Origin: Rossellomorea marisflavi
Lineage (GTDB): Bacteria > Bacillota > Bacilli > Bacillales > Bacillaceae_B
NCBI RefSeq assembly: GCF_001274775.1
Contig: NZ_LGUE01000008.1
Span: forward strand, 363,535-427,534
Direction of reading: 5' to 3'
Length of the DNA stretch: 64,000 nt
Shown: positions 44,305 to 52,256 of the stretch, piece by piece
Layout: each line of letters starts with the position of its first letter
Position numbering within the stretch: the stretch's first letter is position 1
Position numbers and translations under genes: made by a program
The notes under the pieces: generated by a model
What the model was told of the DNA's origin: nothing
What the model saw: only the letters and a program-made list of their open reading frames with translations
Databases searched by the model: none

Positions 44305-45860
44305 AGCTGCATTCCTCCTAGATTTTGATCGACTTGATCCCGTACGGATTTCACGTTCAGACCATAGACTACCTGTACGTTGTTACCTGACTTGATGACT
44401 CCTTTAGAGCCCGTTTCTTTTAGCTTCTGCTCATCGACCGCTCCCGGATCCTTCACGACAAGGCGAAGGCGGGTATAACAGTTGTCGACGTTTTCAATGT
44501 TTTCACTGCCTCCAAGGGCGGCAACGATCGTTTCCCCAAGGGGTGCTGCGGTTCCAGGGGAAGCAGCACTCTTCTCCTCTACCGGAGCCTCTGCCTCTGC
44601 CTCTTCTTCGCGACCCGGTGTCTTCAGATTAAGCTTCAGAATCAAGAAGCGGAAGACGACGAAGTACACGGCAAACATGAGCAATCCGACAAGGATGAAC
44701 ATCGGCCAGTTCGACTTGGTCGTACCGAGCGGTAGATTGTAGAGCAGGAAGTCGATGATGCCATTTGCCCCGATGGCATGGACCCCAAATACATTCAGGA
44801 GCATCATTCCCGCTCCTGTCAGGACGGCATGGACGACGAACAGGATCGGTGCCGTGAATAAGAAGGCGAACTCAAGCGGCTCTGTCACCCCGAGAAGGAA
44901 GGACGTGACGGCTGCAGGAAGCAGGATGGCCTTGGCCATTTTCTTTTTATCCTTGTTCGCCGTTACATACATGGCAAGGGCTGCACCCATGAGACCGAAC
45001 ATTTTTGCAAGTCCCCTGGCATCCCAGTTCACCGTGCTGCTCAGCACCTTCGTGCCGGCATCGGCCATTTCTGCAAAGTAGATGTTCCGTGCCCCGTAGA
45101 CGACTTCTCCTGCCACTGTCGACGTTCCGCCTAGCTCCGTGTAAAGGAATGGCGTATAGACCAAGTGGTGGAGACCCGTCGGGATGAGGATCCGCTCTAG
45201 GAATCCATAAATCAGGAAACCGACGTCCCCAAGGCTCTTGATCCCTCCGGCCAAAGCCGTAATCCCGTTTTGGACAAATGGCCAAAATTCAGCGGCCAGG
45301 AAGCCGAGGATCATAGCGCTCGGTATCGCCAGGATGGCGACGAAGCGATGTCCGGAGTAGATGGAGAGCACACCCTTGAATTCCGTGTCACAGTATTTGT
45401 TGTGAAGGATTCCTACAAGGGCCCCGATCAGGATACCTGCGAACACGCCCATTTCAAGTACTTGTACATTCAGGACCATGGCCTGTCCTGCAAGCTGCAT
45501 CTCTTCAGCAGGGACAAGATTGCCTGAGATCTTCAATACCTGGTGCATGGCGTTGATGAAGATCACGAAGGTGACAAGCCCTGTTAGAGCGGCATATCCC
45601 TTATCTTTTCGGGCAAGACCGATGGGGATCCCGACGGCGAAGATCAGCGCCAGATTCTGAAGGATCGATACGGCTGAGGACGAGATGAATGTCCCGAAGT
45701 TTTGTATATAGGGATGTGCGAGGAACGGGACGTACTCCGCAAGATTCCCATTCCCGAACACATTTCCGAAAGCAATGAACAAACCGATGATCGGTAGGAT
45801 CAAGATCGGTGCAAATAATGATTTTCCGAATGTTTGAAGACCATTGACGACTCTTTTCAT
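44301..45860 (-). CDS. glvC: Alpha-glucoside (maltose) PTS transporter EIICB
   Basis: Protein of 519 residues: EIIC domain about 1-410 with some ten spans (starting FGKSLFAPILILPIIGLFIA), a Pro/Glu/Ala linker near 420-440 and EIIB domain about 440-519 with phospho-cysteine near 460 in DNCYTRLRLVV. It takes up and phosphorylates an alpha-glucoside such as maltose, relying on a separate EIIA. It matches B. subtilis MalP/GlvC. AAGGAAGG precedes the ATG. Its promoter, cre site and an upstream palindrome lie in the 127-base gap before it. Confidence 0.93.
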   Translation of the reverse strand: MKRVVNGLQTFGKSLFAPILILPIIGLFIAFGNVFGNGNLAEYVPFLAHPYIQNFGTFISSSAVSILQNLALIFAVGIPIGLARKDKGYAALTGLVTFVIFINAMHQVLKISGNLVPAEEMQLAGQAMVLNVQVLEMGVFAGILIGALVGILHNKYCDTEFKGVLSIYSGHRFVAILAIPSAMILGFLAAEFWPFVQNGITALAGGIKSLGDVGFLIYGFLERILIPTGLHHLVYTPFLYTELGGTSTVAGEVVYGARNIYFAEMADAGTKVLSSTVNWDARGLAKMFGLMGAALAMYVTANKDKKKMAKAILLPAAVTSFLLGVTEPLEFAFLFTAPILFVVHAVLTGAGMMLLNVFGVHAIGANGIIDFLLYNLPLGTTKSNWPMFILVGLLMFAVYFVVFRFLILKLNLKTPGREEEAEAEAPVEEKSAASPGTAAPLGETIVAALGGSENIENVDNCYTRLRLVVKDPGAVDEQKLKETGSKGVIKSGNNVQVVYGLNVKSVRDQVDQNLGGMQL

Positions 45861-45883
45861 ATGCAGCCTTCCTTTCCTAATAA

Positions 45884-45898
45884 GTAAACGCTATCATT
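45884..45898 (-). promoter_or_regulatory. cre site (CcpA) downstream of the glvC promoter
   Basis: On the minus strand ATGATAGCGTTTACT fits the cre consensus WTGNAANCGNWNNCW with one mismatch. It lies just after the expected transcript start, a place where CcpA blocks transcription. Confidence 0.75.
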
Positions 45899-45907
45899 TA
45901 CATCCAA

Positions 45908-45936
45908 AGTATAGCGCGGATAACCGGCTCATGTAA
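45908..45936 (-). promoter_or_regulatory. Promoter of the glvC-glvA operon
   Basis: On the minus strand TTACAT (45931-45936) and TATACT (45908-45913) are 17 bases apart. The -35 is weak, as expected if the RpiR-type protein activates from upstream. Confidence 0.65.
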
Positions 45937-45969
45937 GGGATTACAGGGAATCTGTACAGTGTGAACAAA

Positions 45970-45989
45970 AGATGTAACATGTTACATCT
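45970..45989. promoter_or_regulatory. Perfect 20-bp palindrome, probable operator of the RpiR regulator
   Basis: AGATGTAACATGTTACATCT, fully self-complementary, overlaps the last base pairs of the regulator gene and lies about 70-90 bases upstream of the glvC transcript start. The place suits an activator; the B. subtilis counterpart MalR (YfiA) is an activator. It could also act as a weak terminator, since TTTTG follows on the minus strand. Confidence 0.7.
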
Positions 45990-46782
45990 AATATTCTTCG
46001 ATGATTCCCTGCTCTATGGCTAGGCTCAGGAGGATGTCGATCAGCATGAACATATTGGATTCATAAGAGGTTACCTGGAATTCCTGCTGCGACTCGATTG
46101 TGGGATCGAAGACGGGGAAGACGATATCGGCAAGGGAAGCCGTGGTGCTTTGACGATTCCCCGTGAAGAGGACGGTCTTAAGGCCTTTGTCCTTGGCAAT
46201 CTGCACCTTTTCAATGACCTTCGCCGTCTCACCGGATCGTGAAAAGATGATCAAGAGGTTGTAGCGCTGGATGTTATTGAAGAAAATCGCCCGGCTGTCA
46301 CTGGTGGACGTGTTGGACACATAGTAACCATAAAGCTCAAGCTTCTTTGCCAGGTAATTGGAGAACAGAGTGGAGAAACCGGCTCCATAGAAGTAGATGA
46401 GGTTGTGCTGCTTCAGTTCATCGAGGAATTGTTTGATGCTGTCTTCCCCGATGGAATCAAGGGTCCAACGGGCATTGGAAAGAAACTCTTCCTTTTTCCT
46501 GACGAGGGGAACGTGAAGGCTGGTGGCAGGACCTGGATCCTGCATATTTTTCACCTTCAATCCCAAGTTGAAGATGAATTCGCTATAACCGCTGAATCCG
46601 AGCTTCTTACACAGGCGGATGATGGAGGTGGTGGAGACGAACAGCTGATCCGCCGCCCTGCGGATGCTGAGCTGTTCTCCTTTATCATGTGATTCGATGA
46701 GGAAGGAGAGGATTTCTTCTTCCGAGGGGTTCAAATCGTGATCACTTGCATAATCCAAAAACAATTTCTCTGTTTTTTTCAT
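45988..46782 (-). CDS. glvR: RpiR-family regulator (MalR/GlvR-like) with SIS domain
   Basis: Protein of 264 residues: N-terminal helix-turn-helix about 1-77 (SIRRAADQLFVSTTSIIRLCKKLGFSGYSEF, read in pieces) and C-terminal SIS sugar-phosphate domain about 110-255 (IYFYGAGFSTLFSNYLAKKL, LLIIFSRSGETAKVIEKV). It senses a phosphorylated sugar and controls the PTS operon just downstream on the same strand. ATG at 46782 is 10 bases after AAAGGT; a GTG two codons upstream is an alternative start. Confidence 0.88.
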   Translation of the reverse strand: MKKTEKLFLDYASDHDLNPSEEEILSFLIESHDKGEQLSIRRAADQLFVSTTSIIRLCKKLGFSGYSEFIFNLGLKVKNMQDPGPATSLHVPLVRKKEEFLSNARWTLDSIGEDSIKQFLDELKQHNLIYFYGAGFSTLFSNYLAKKLELYGYYVSNTSTSDSRAIFFNNIQRYNLLIIFSRSGETAKVIEKVQIAKDKGLKTVLFTGNRQSTTASLADIVFPVFDPTIESQQEFQVTSYESNMFMLIDILLSLAIEQGIIEEY

Positions 46783-46848
46783 GTTCACTCGTACCTTTCT
46801 GTGATGGCAGACCTATATTCAGTACCCCTATTTTCTCACGTTTAGGCC

Positions 46849-47280
46849 TCAATCAACAAATCCCCTGTTCAACCTGGTAAGGAATTCACCGAAGAGCCCC
46901 CGTTCCTCTTCACTCCATCCGTCCATCCATTCATTGTAGCGTTCCAGCCTCAATCGCTTATCTGCTTCAAGCTTCTCTTTGCCGAGCTCTGTGATCTTGA
47001 ACATCCTGACGCGCCCGTCACCTGGATCGGCGAAGCGTTCGATGAGTCCTTTCGTCTCCAACCCGCCTGCCTGTCGGGATAATGTCGAAATATCAAGCTT
47101 GAAGGAATCGGCGAGATCTTTGACCCGTGAAGGTCCGAATTCATCGAGCTGCCGAAGGAGTAGATAGGAAGCACGCTCCAGAAATCCAATCTTCCGTTCA
47201 GACTGATCAAGGTAGACGGCTCTTCGGATAAAGGTCGTCAATTCATATTCAACACGCTCAAGAGGATTTAATTCATCCAT
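46849..47280 (-). CDS. MarR-family transcriptional regulator
   Basis: Protein of 143 residues with the MarR winged helix: LADSFKLDISTLSRQAGGLETKGLIERFADPGDGRVRMFKIT (about 60-102, read in pieces) and dimer-forming helices at both ends. ATG at 47280 is preceded by AAAGGAG. It is divergent from lrgA and two operators of its likely type cover the lrgA promoter, so it is most probably the repressor of lrgAB. The signal is unknown. Confidence 0.9.
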   Translation of the reverse strand: MDELNPLERVEYELTTFIRRAVYLDQSERKIGFLERASYLLLRQLDEFGPSRVKDLADSFKLDISTLSRQAGGLETKGLIERFADPGDGRVRMFKITELGKEKLEADKRLRLERYNEWMDGWSEEERGLFGEFLTRLNRGFVD

Positions 47281-47320
47281 ATTTTTTCGCTCCTTTTCGG
47301 TATGAAACCTGACAGATTCG

Positions 47321-47348
47321 TTGACAAATGACCAAATGCTTGTATAAT
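47321..47348 (+). promoter_or_regulatory. SigA-type promoter of lrgAB
   Basis: TTGACA (47321-47326) and TATAAT (47343-47348) with 16 bases between. Both boxes match consensus perfectly; an operator overlaps the -10 box. Confidence 0.85.
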
Positions 47349-47374
47349 ACAAATATATTAATTGTATCGTACAA
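47340..47374. promoter_or_regulatory. Two MarR-type operators
   Basis: TTGTATAATACAA (47340-47352) and TTGTATCGTACAA (47362-47374) are two 13-base palindromes whose centres are 22 bases apart, two helix turns. The first covers the -10 box, the second the transcript start region of lrgA. Confidence 0.85.
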
Positions 47375-47455
47375 GCAATTCGCTGATTTGTAAAGCGTTT
47401 TCTTACCGAAAACTTACGTGAAAGAAGGGTTCAAAGCTGTTTTAACAGCGACGTT

Positions 47456-47854
47456 ATGAAAGTACTCCGCATTATTTTACAAGTCGGAATTTTATATGTG
47501 TTTTCCTTTGCAGGAGGTTGGATTCAACAGGCATTGGATCTTCCGATTGCAGGGAGCATCGTCGGTCTGCTCCTTCTCCTTCTGTGCCTTGCAATCAAAG
47601 TCGTCCCGGTTGTGGTCGTGGAAGACGGAGCGAGCTTTCTCCTGTCCATCCTTCCACTATTATTCATCCCTGCCATGGCGGGCGTCATGAACTACCCAGG
47701 CCTTGTATCACCCACCGGGGCGGCTTTATTCTTGATTGTCATCGTCAGTACCGTCGTGACCATCGCTGTAGCGGGACATGCGAGCCAGCTCCTTGAGAAA
47801 AGATCAAAACGGAAGGAGGAAAAACGATGCAGCAATTCCTGCTCACAATCGTAA
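47456..47854 (+). CDS. lrgA: CidA/LrgA-family holin-like protein
   Basis: Protein of 132 residues with four membrane spans (about 5-23, 30-47, 62-80, 88-110) and a basic end KRSKRKEEKRC. The family controls murein hydrolase activity and overflow metabolite (pyruvate, acetate) transport with its LrgB partner. The ATG at 47456 has no clear ribosome site but the family N-terminus fits. It overlaps lrgB by 28 bases. Confidence 0.85.
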   Translation: MKVLRIILQVGILYVFSFAGGWIQQALDLPIAGSIVGLLLLLLCLAIKVVPVVVVEDGASFLLSILPLLFIPAMAGVMNYPGLVSPTGAALFLIVIVSTVVTIAVAGHASQLLEKRSKRKEEKRCSNSCSQS

Positions 47855-48519
47855 GCATTGCGGCAACCGTGGGGATCTACATCGTCATGGCGGGAATCTA
47901 TAAACGCTTCTCCCTTCCCGTCCTGATCCCCGTTTTGACCTCCACGATCATGGTGGTCGGTCTCCTTGTCGGCTTCCATATTCCTTATGAAGACTACATG
48001 GTCGGTGGACAGTGGATTCATTCCCTTCTCGGCCCGGGAGTCGTGGCCCTCGCCTACCCTCTCTATAAGCAGAGGGACGTCATCCTGAAGTACAGCCTGA
48101 CCATCATCGGAGGAGTCTTGGCAGGCCTTCTCACTGGCATGATGAGTGGATTCCTGTTCGCACGGATCCTTGGGATGGATCATGATTTGATCCTCTCCAT
48201 CATCCCTAAATCGATCACGACGCCTGTAGCGATTCAGATCGCATCCGGAATCGGCGGCGTACCGGCCATGACCGTCGTCTTCGTCATGGTGGCCGGATTC
48301 TCAGGCGTCATCCTCGGACCGATGATCCTCAAATGGGTACGGATCCGGAGCAAAATGGGACAGGGGATCGCCCTCGGAAGTGCATCGCATGCACTTGGTA
48401 CCTCAAAGGCCATGGAATACGGTGAGCTTTCCGTCTCCATGAGTTCTGTCTCCATGACCCTGAGCGCCCTCCTCGGCTCCGTCATCGGACCGCTTGTAGT
48501 ATGGCTGTTCCAGATTTGA
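47827..48519 (+). CDS. lrgB: LrgB/CidB-family membrane protein
   Basis: Protein of 230 residues with about seven spans. Family marks: LLGPGVVALAYPLYKQ near 68-83, IIPKSITTPVAIQIASGIGG near 125, and the glycine-rich GIALGSASHALGTSKA near 182. ATG follows GGAGGAAAAACG. It works with LrgA; in other Bacillaceae such pairs act in programmed lysis and in pyruvate or three-carbon transport. A terminator lies 36 bases downstream. Confidence 0.9.
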   Translation: MQQFLLTIVSIAATVGIYIVMAGIYKRFSLPVLIPVLTSTIMVVGLLVGFHIPYEDYMVGGQWIHSLLGPGVVALAYPLYKQRDVILKYSLTIIGGVLAGLLTGMMSGFLFARILGMDHDLILSIIPKSITTPVAIQIASGIGGVPAMTVVFVMVAGFSGVILGPMILKWVRIRSKMGQGIALGSASHALGTSKAMEYGELSVSMSSVSMTLSALLGSVIGPLVVWLFQI

Positions 48520-48554
48520 GGCTGACAAAGCTGAGAGCATGACCTGTTCATGAT

Positions 48555-48620
48555 ACCCCTTGTAGATGTGGTGGTGTGCGTGCACACTCAACCTTTCTAT
48601 ATAAGGGGTTTTTGCATTTT
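48555..48620 (+). terminator. Branched terminator of lrgAB
   Basis: ACCCCTT (48555-48561) pairs with AAGGGGT (48603-48609) and encloses a smaller GTGTGC/GCACAC stem; TTTTTGCATTTTTT follows. Confidence 0.75.
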
Positions 48621-48660
48621 TTAAATGAAGGATGAATGAATACAAAGTCCGTTCCTTTTC

Positions 48661-48778
48661 GCTGCAGGCGCTTGCTTTCCGCGGGGAGGAAGTCGAGCTT
48701 CCTCGGCTGCGCCTGCGGGATCTCGACCTTTCCTCCTTTCCCGCAGGAGTCAAGCGCCTTCCGCTCCAATCCACTCAG
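48661..48778. repeat. GC-rich palindromic intergenic repeat of Bacillaceae type
   Basis: Outer arms GGCGCTTG (48667-48674) and CAAGCGCC (48751-48758), inner arms GAGGAAGTCGAG and CTCGACCTTTCCTC (one insertion), with CCCGCAGGAGTC before the end and CCGCTCCAATCCACTCA closing. It is the better preserved of two copies in this window. 48520-48943 otherwise holds two terminators and no gene. Confidence 0.75.
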
Positions 48779-48872
48779 TAATTCTGATCGTTGTAGCGAA
48801 TCACCTCATATATGCCCCGTATTAAAAGGATTGAATCCTTTAGCTGCACATAACCTACTTCCTAAAAACAAT

Positions 48873-48917
48873 AAAACGGCCGATTACTAGAGTGGTTCTC
48901 AAGTAATCGGCCGTTTT
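48873..48917. terminator. Terminator of the sortase gene
   Basis: AAAACGGCCGATTACT (48873-48888) pairs with its complement (48902-48917), with T-runs on both sides. It lies 27 bases past the sortase stop on the minus strand. Confidence 0.9.
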
Positions 48918-48943
48918 TTCTTATTGTCTTCTATTTCTATGCG

Positions 48944-49909
48944 TTATTCCCCAGGCACCTTTTCAGATGGCTTGGATTCGTTTTCCTGGATGTTGACGGT
49001 GGTGACGTAATAAGAGTCACCCTCTTCATGATTCTCATCGAAGAAGCTTTTCCGTTCATGGGCAGAAATGCTGGCTACGTGGGTGTACTCTTCTTCGGAA
49101 GCAGATTTTTTATAGACGCGGTAGCCGATGACATCGTCTGCACGGACGGCGTGCCAGTTGATCACATTGGATTCTTGGGTGACGTCGGTCGGTGGCTCAG
49201 GTGTTTTTTCCTCCTGCTTCTGCTTTTCACTGATCAGCTCGGTGTACACGACCAACCGATCTGGATACTCATGCTTATCGTGATCGAACGTACCGGTACA
49301 GGTGATGACATTGAGCTTCCGTTTATCCGATGGACCGAAGATCTTTTCGATCGGTGCGTCATTGTAAGGATAGCTCTCTTTTGATTTTACTTTGAACGTG
49401 CGCTCATTGCCGTTCTCATCGGTGAGGGTGATCGTTTCCCCGACCTCGATGTTCTTCAGGTAAAAGAAGATGGCGGGACCTTTTTTGCTGTCGACATGCC
49501 CTGCCACGACGGAACTTCCTTTCCCGCCCGGCTTTGGACCGCGGTCATACCATCCGGTCACTTCCGTAGACTCCGGAACATCCATTTCACCGGATTCCTT
49601 CAGTCCGACAGGGATCACCTTTGTATCGATATCCATACTCGGAATTTGGATCCTTACGGGGGTAATTCCCTCTTCTTGAACCTTTAATTGTTCTTCCAGC
49701 TCGGCTTTCTTCTTCTGTAAAGAGTCAAGAAGAACAAATTCTTCCCCTTTGTGGCCAATCGGTCTCGTCTTTTGCTTTGTCTCTTTCTCAGCTTTCACCT
49801 GCTTTTTCTCTGACGACTGCTGAGGTGTGGTATTTTCCTGGGCGAACACCTGGAAGCTTATGATGCTGAGGAGCATGACAGTCAATACGATCAATAGTCT
49901 CTTTTTCAT
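48944..49909 (-). CDS. Class F-like sortase with fibronectin type III-like tail
   Basis: Protein of 321 residues: signal/anchor helix about 3-22, charged spacer, sortase domain about 80-225 with catalytic His in VVAGHVDSKKGPAIFF, Cys in NVITCTGTFD, and Arg in YPDRLVVYTEL, then a tail about 240-318 that resembles a fibronectin type III or lamin-like domain (NVINWHAVRADDVIGYRVYK). Sortases cut a cell-wall sorting signal and link the protein to peptidoglycan. The start at 49909 follows AGAGGTGAG. The gene lies 58 bases after a surface protein ending in MPNTG, its evident substrate. Confidence 0.87.
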   Translation of the reverse strand: MKKRLLIVLTVMLLSIISFQVFAQENTTPQQSSEKKQVKAEKETKQKTRPIGHKGEEFVLLDSLQKKKAELEEQLKVQEEGITPVRIQIPSMDIDTKVIPVGLKESGEMDVPESTEVTGWYDRGPKPGGKGSSVVAGHVDSKKGPAIFFYLKNIEVGETITLTDENGNERTFKVKSKESYPYNDAPIEKIFGPSDKRKLNVITCTGTFDHDKHEYPDRLVVYTELISEKQKQEEKTPEPPTDVTQESNVINWHAVRADDVIGYRVYKKSASEEEYTHVASISAHERKSFFDENHEEGDSYYVTTVNIQENESKPSEKVPGE

Positions 49910-49967
49910 CTTCTCACCTCTAGTAGGAAAAAGAGAAGAGCGGTAAAGCCCTTCTCTCTTCATTTAA

Positions 49968-51317
49968 TTATTGTTGGTTTGATACTTTTTTGCGGATAAG
50001 GAATACTCCAGCTGCTAGTAGAGCAGTGATTCCTGCTGTCCAAGCCATGATTGGTGCATTGGAGTCTTGTGCAGCTCCACCCATACCTGTGTTAGGCATA
50101 GCAGATGGCATATCGGAACCTGCGAACATATCAGGGTTTTGTTTCACGATGGCATCTCCAAGCGCTTTACCAACTCCGAACATGTACGCATATCCTTCAC
50201 GGAAGTCTGCAGTGCTTGCATCGTAGTCTTCAGCCAAGTAGTCATCGAATGCTTTCAATACTTGCTCTTCGTGGCCTTTTACTGCTGCGATGGCATCTTC
50301 AGCAGGTAGATTTCCTTCTGTTGCTGTTCCTAGGAAGTTACCGAAGTCTTCAGAGAACATGCTCAAGCTTTCGCGTGCTGCTTCTTCTTTTTCTTTATCA
50401 TCAGCCAATACAGCGGCTACTAGATCAGATTGGGCATTGATGTGCTCGCCAGTCCAGATCTTTTCGAATTGTGCTGCACCTTCATCTCCGTAGATGGAAG
50501 CAATGGCTGCTTTGAAGTCTTTTGTGTGCTCATCTTCAGCCCAGTTGGCGAAGTCATAGTCAGCTGCTCCGTCAACGCCTTTTTGCATACCCATTGTTGC
50601 AAGGGCAAAGTGCTCTGCTGCCAGGTTGTTCAATGTAGAACGAAGATCAGCTGCTGCAGAATCGGCTTTTGATCCTTCAAATTTATCAGGCATCTGAGTC
50701 ACGATCGCTGTTGAAAGAGCTTTACTGATATCGAACATGCGGTCATATCCTTCGCGGAATGAAGAGAAGTAGCCTTTGTAGTCTTCTTCTACGTATGCAT
50801 CGAATGCGTTAAGGACATCTTCTTCATGTGCCTTCAGTACTTCAGCTGCTGCATCTTTCGGAAGATTTTCTTCCGTTGCTGTGCTGAGGAAAGTCGAGAA
50901 CTCTTCTACGAATTCATCCACTTCTTTTTCAGCGGCCATTCTCGCATCTTCATCACCAGATTGAGCGGCTTTTACGAAGTCTTCTGAGTAAGCATTATGT
51001 CCGCGGAAGATTCGTTCGAATTCCTTCGCTCCTTCTTCACCGTAGATGGATTCGATCGCCGGCGTCATATCCTTGGCGTTGTCATCCAGTGCCTTCATGG
51101 CTTGTTTTTCGTCCGGTGCGTCATTATAATCTTTTACCATTGCGTCAACCGCTAGCACAAAGTGCTCTGATAGAAGCTGATCAAGAGTGGATCGCAAGTC
51201 TGATGCCGGAGTGACGGCTGTCGGTTGCTCTGCTGCGAAACTTGCTGTCGGTGCGGCCAATAGGGATAGCCCCAGTACAGGTGCTGCGATTTTTTTCATT
51301 AGCTTTGATTTTTTCAA
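49968..51317 (-). CDS. Cell-wall-anchored protein with two tandem domains and MPNTG signal
   Basis: Protein of 449 residues: signal peptide (KIAAPVLGLSLLAAPTASFAA, ends near 29), two homologous all-helical domains of about 180 residues (about 40-215 and 222-405; each starts SDLRSTL or ADLRSTL and carries SIYG(E/D)EGA, then FREGY), and a sorting signal MPNTG near 412, hydrophobic stretch about 424-442 and tail RKKVSNQQ. TTG start at 51317 lies 7 bases after AGGAGAGG. The motif differs from LPxTG by Met for Leu. No known function for the domain. The neighbouring sortase probably attaches it. Confidence 0.85.
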   Translation of the reverse strand: MKKSKLMKKIAAPVLGLSLLAAPTASFAAEQPTAVTPASDLRSTLDQLLSEHFVLAVDAMVKDYNDAPDEKQAMKALDDNAKDMTPAIESIYGEEGAKEFERIFRGHNAYSEDFVKAAQSGDEDARMAAEKEVDEFVEEFSTFLSTATEENLPKDAAAEVLKAHEEDVLNAFDAYVEEDYKGYFSSFREGYDRMFDISKALSTAIVTQMPDKFEGSKADSAAADLRSTLNNLAAEHFALATMGMQKGVDGAADYDFANWAEDEHTKDFKAAIASIYGDEGAAQFEKIWTGEHINAQSDLVAAVLADDKEKEEAARESLSMFSEDFGNFLGTATEGNLPAEDAIAAVKGHEEQVLKAFDDYLAEDYDASTADFREGYAYMFGVGKALGDAIVKQNPDMFAGSDMPSAMPNTGMGGAAQDSNAPIMAWTAGITALLAAGVFLIRKKVSNQQ

Positions 51318-51529
51318 TGTATTCCTCTCCTTTTATCCTGGTTTTTTATATTTACACTAAGATAACGAGAGGGTTTTCTATTTGGATCACTTTTTTTAAA
51401 AAAACTTTTTAAAACTTTTTATTTTTTTATTTTCGTGTTCGAAAGACGTTAAAAATACTCATTGTGTGAGCCTGACTGTGGCTAGGACCATACCATTGAT
51501 GTAGACCCTTGGAAACCCGAGTCTATTAT
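51318..51529. other. AT-rich intergenic region before the MPNTG gene
   Basis: Gap of 212 bases, with a very A/T-rich stretch at about 51388-51440 made of A- and T-runs, which may be bent DNA or an UP element for the strong downstream gene. I see no gene or clear promoter boxes. Confidence 0.4.
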
Positions 51530-52186
51530 TCATTCCTTGAATTTTATGCTTTCGGCCATTCTAAGCATGAATTCCTTTTCAGATTGCAGACTTACTTTCT
51601 CACACGAAGACTTTTCAGGACAAACCGTGAGCGAATGAATTTTAAGAGTCTCACTCGTATCGGAGTTTTTAATCATGCAAACCACTAAACTCGGTCCATA
51701 CTTCGCGGGATCACGCATGATCAACTTCGCATTTTCATCGAAATCATTATGTACATACCCAATATATATTTCATAACCACTTGAGTCGTTCGTGTTGAAC
51801 GTTTCATACTTTCCTTCAAAGCTGTACCGTTCAAAAAAGGCTTCAACAATACTATCGCTGTCGGAGTATAAAATTTTGATAGAGCGCTGCAGTGCCTTTT
51901 CCTTATTTTCTTCAGGCGACATATTCCACGATTCAAATCCTTTTTTTTCTTGGAACGTCAACCCTTCAATTGCATATTCTTCAGGAAACAACATGGAATA
52001 TCCATTCTTCTTCGATGAATAGAGATAAAAGCCGTCGTCCGTCCGGGATTCCTTGTCCAGATGACTTGCTGTCAATGAATCTTTCATTGCCGCCGGACGA
52101 TCCGCGAGTTTCATAAAGACCCACCCTCCCGCTGCCATAATAATAAGAAAGGACGCAAAACCAATAAAAACATATCGTTTCCTCAT
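51530..52186 (-). CDS. Membrane-anchored paralog 1 of a tandem triplet
   Basis: Protein of 218 residues: one N-terminal membrane span about 7-25 (FIGFASFLIIMAAGGWVFM), then an outer domain. Shared with the two neighbours: LADRPAA-KDS-TASHLDKESR, a YS(T)KKNGYSML(F/Y)PE segment, FFERYSFEG, GYEIYIGYVHNDFDE, RDPAKYGPSLVVCMIK, and a closing CPEKSSCEKVSLQSEKEF with two cysteines. ATG at 52186 follows AGAGGTG. I know no family name. Its N-terminal half is nearly identical in DNA to paralog 3 and its C-terminal part to paralog 2. Confidence 0.8.
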   Translation of the reverse strand: MRKRYVFIGFASFLIIMAAGGWVFMKLADRPAAMKDSLTASHLDKESRTDDGFYLYSSKKNGYSMLFPEEYAIEGLTFQEKKGFESWNMSPEENKEKALQRSIKILYSDSDSIVEAFFERYSFEGKYETFNTNDSSGYEIYIGYVHNDFDENAKLIMRDPAKYGPSLVVCMIKNSDTSETLKIHSLTVCPEKSSCEKVSLQSEKEFMLRMAESIKFKE

Positions 52187-52256
52187 GTACACACCTCTCA
52201 TGGATCTACAGTGGTATCTCATACTCCAGTGAAATGAATACCTATCATTTCACTAC

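Noticed and set aside
47386-47405. cre-like TGTAAAGCGTTTTC in the lrgA leader
   Set aside because: One base too many before the central CG and lost TG spacing; two mismatches to the consensus.
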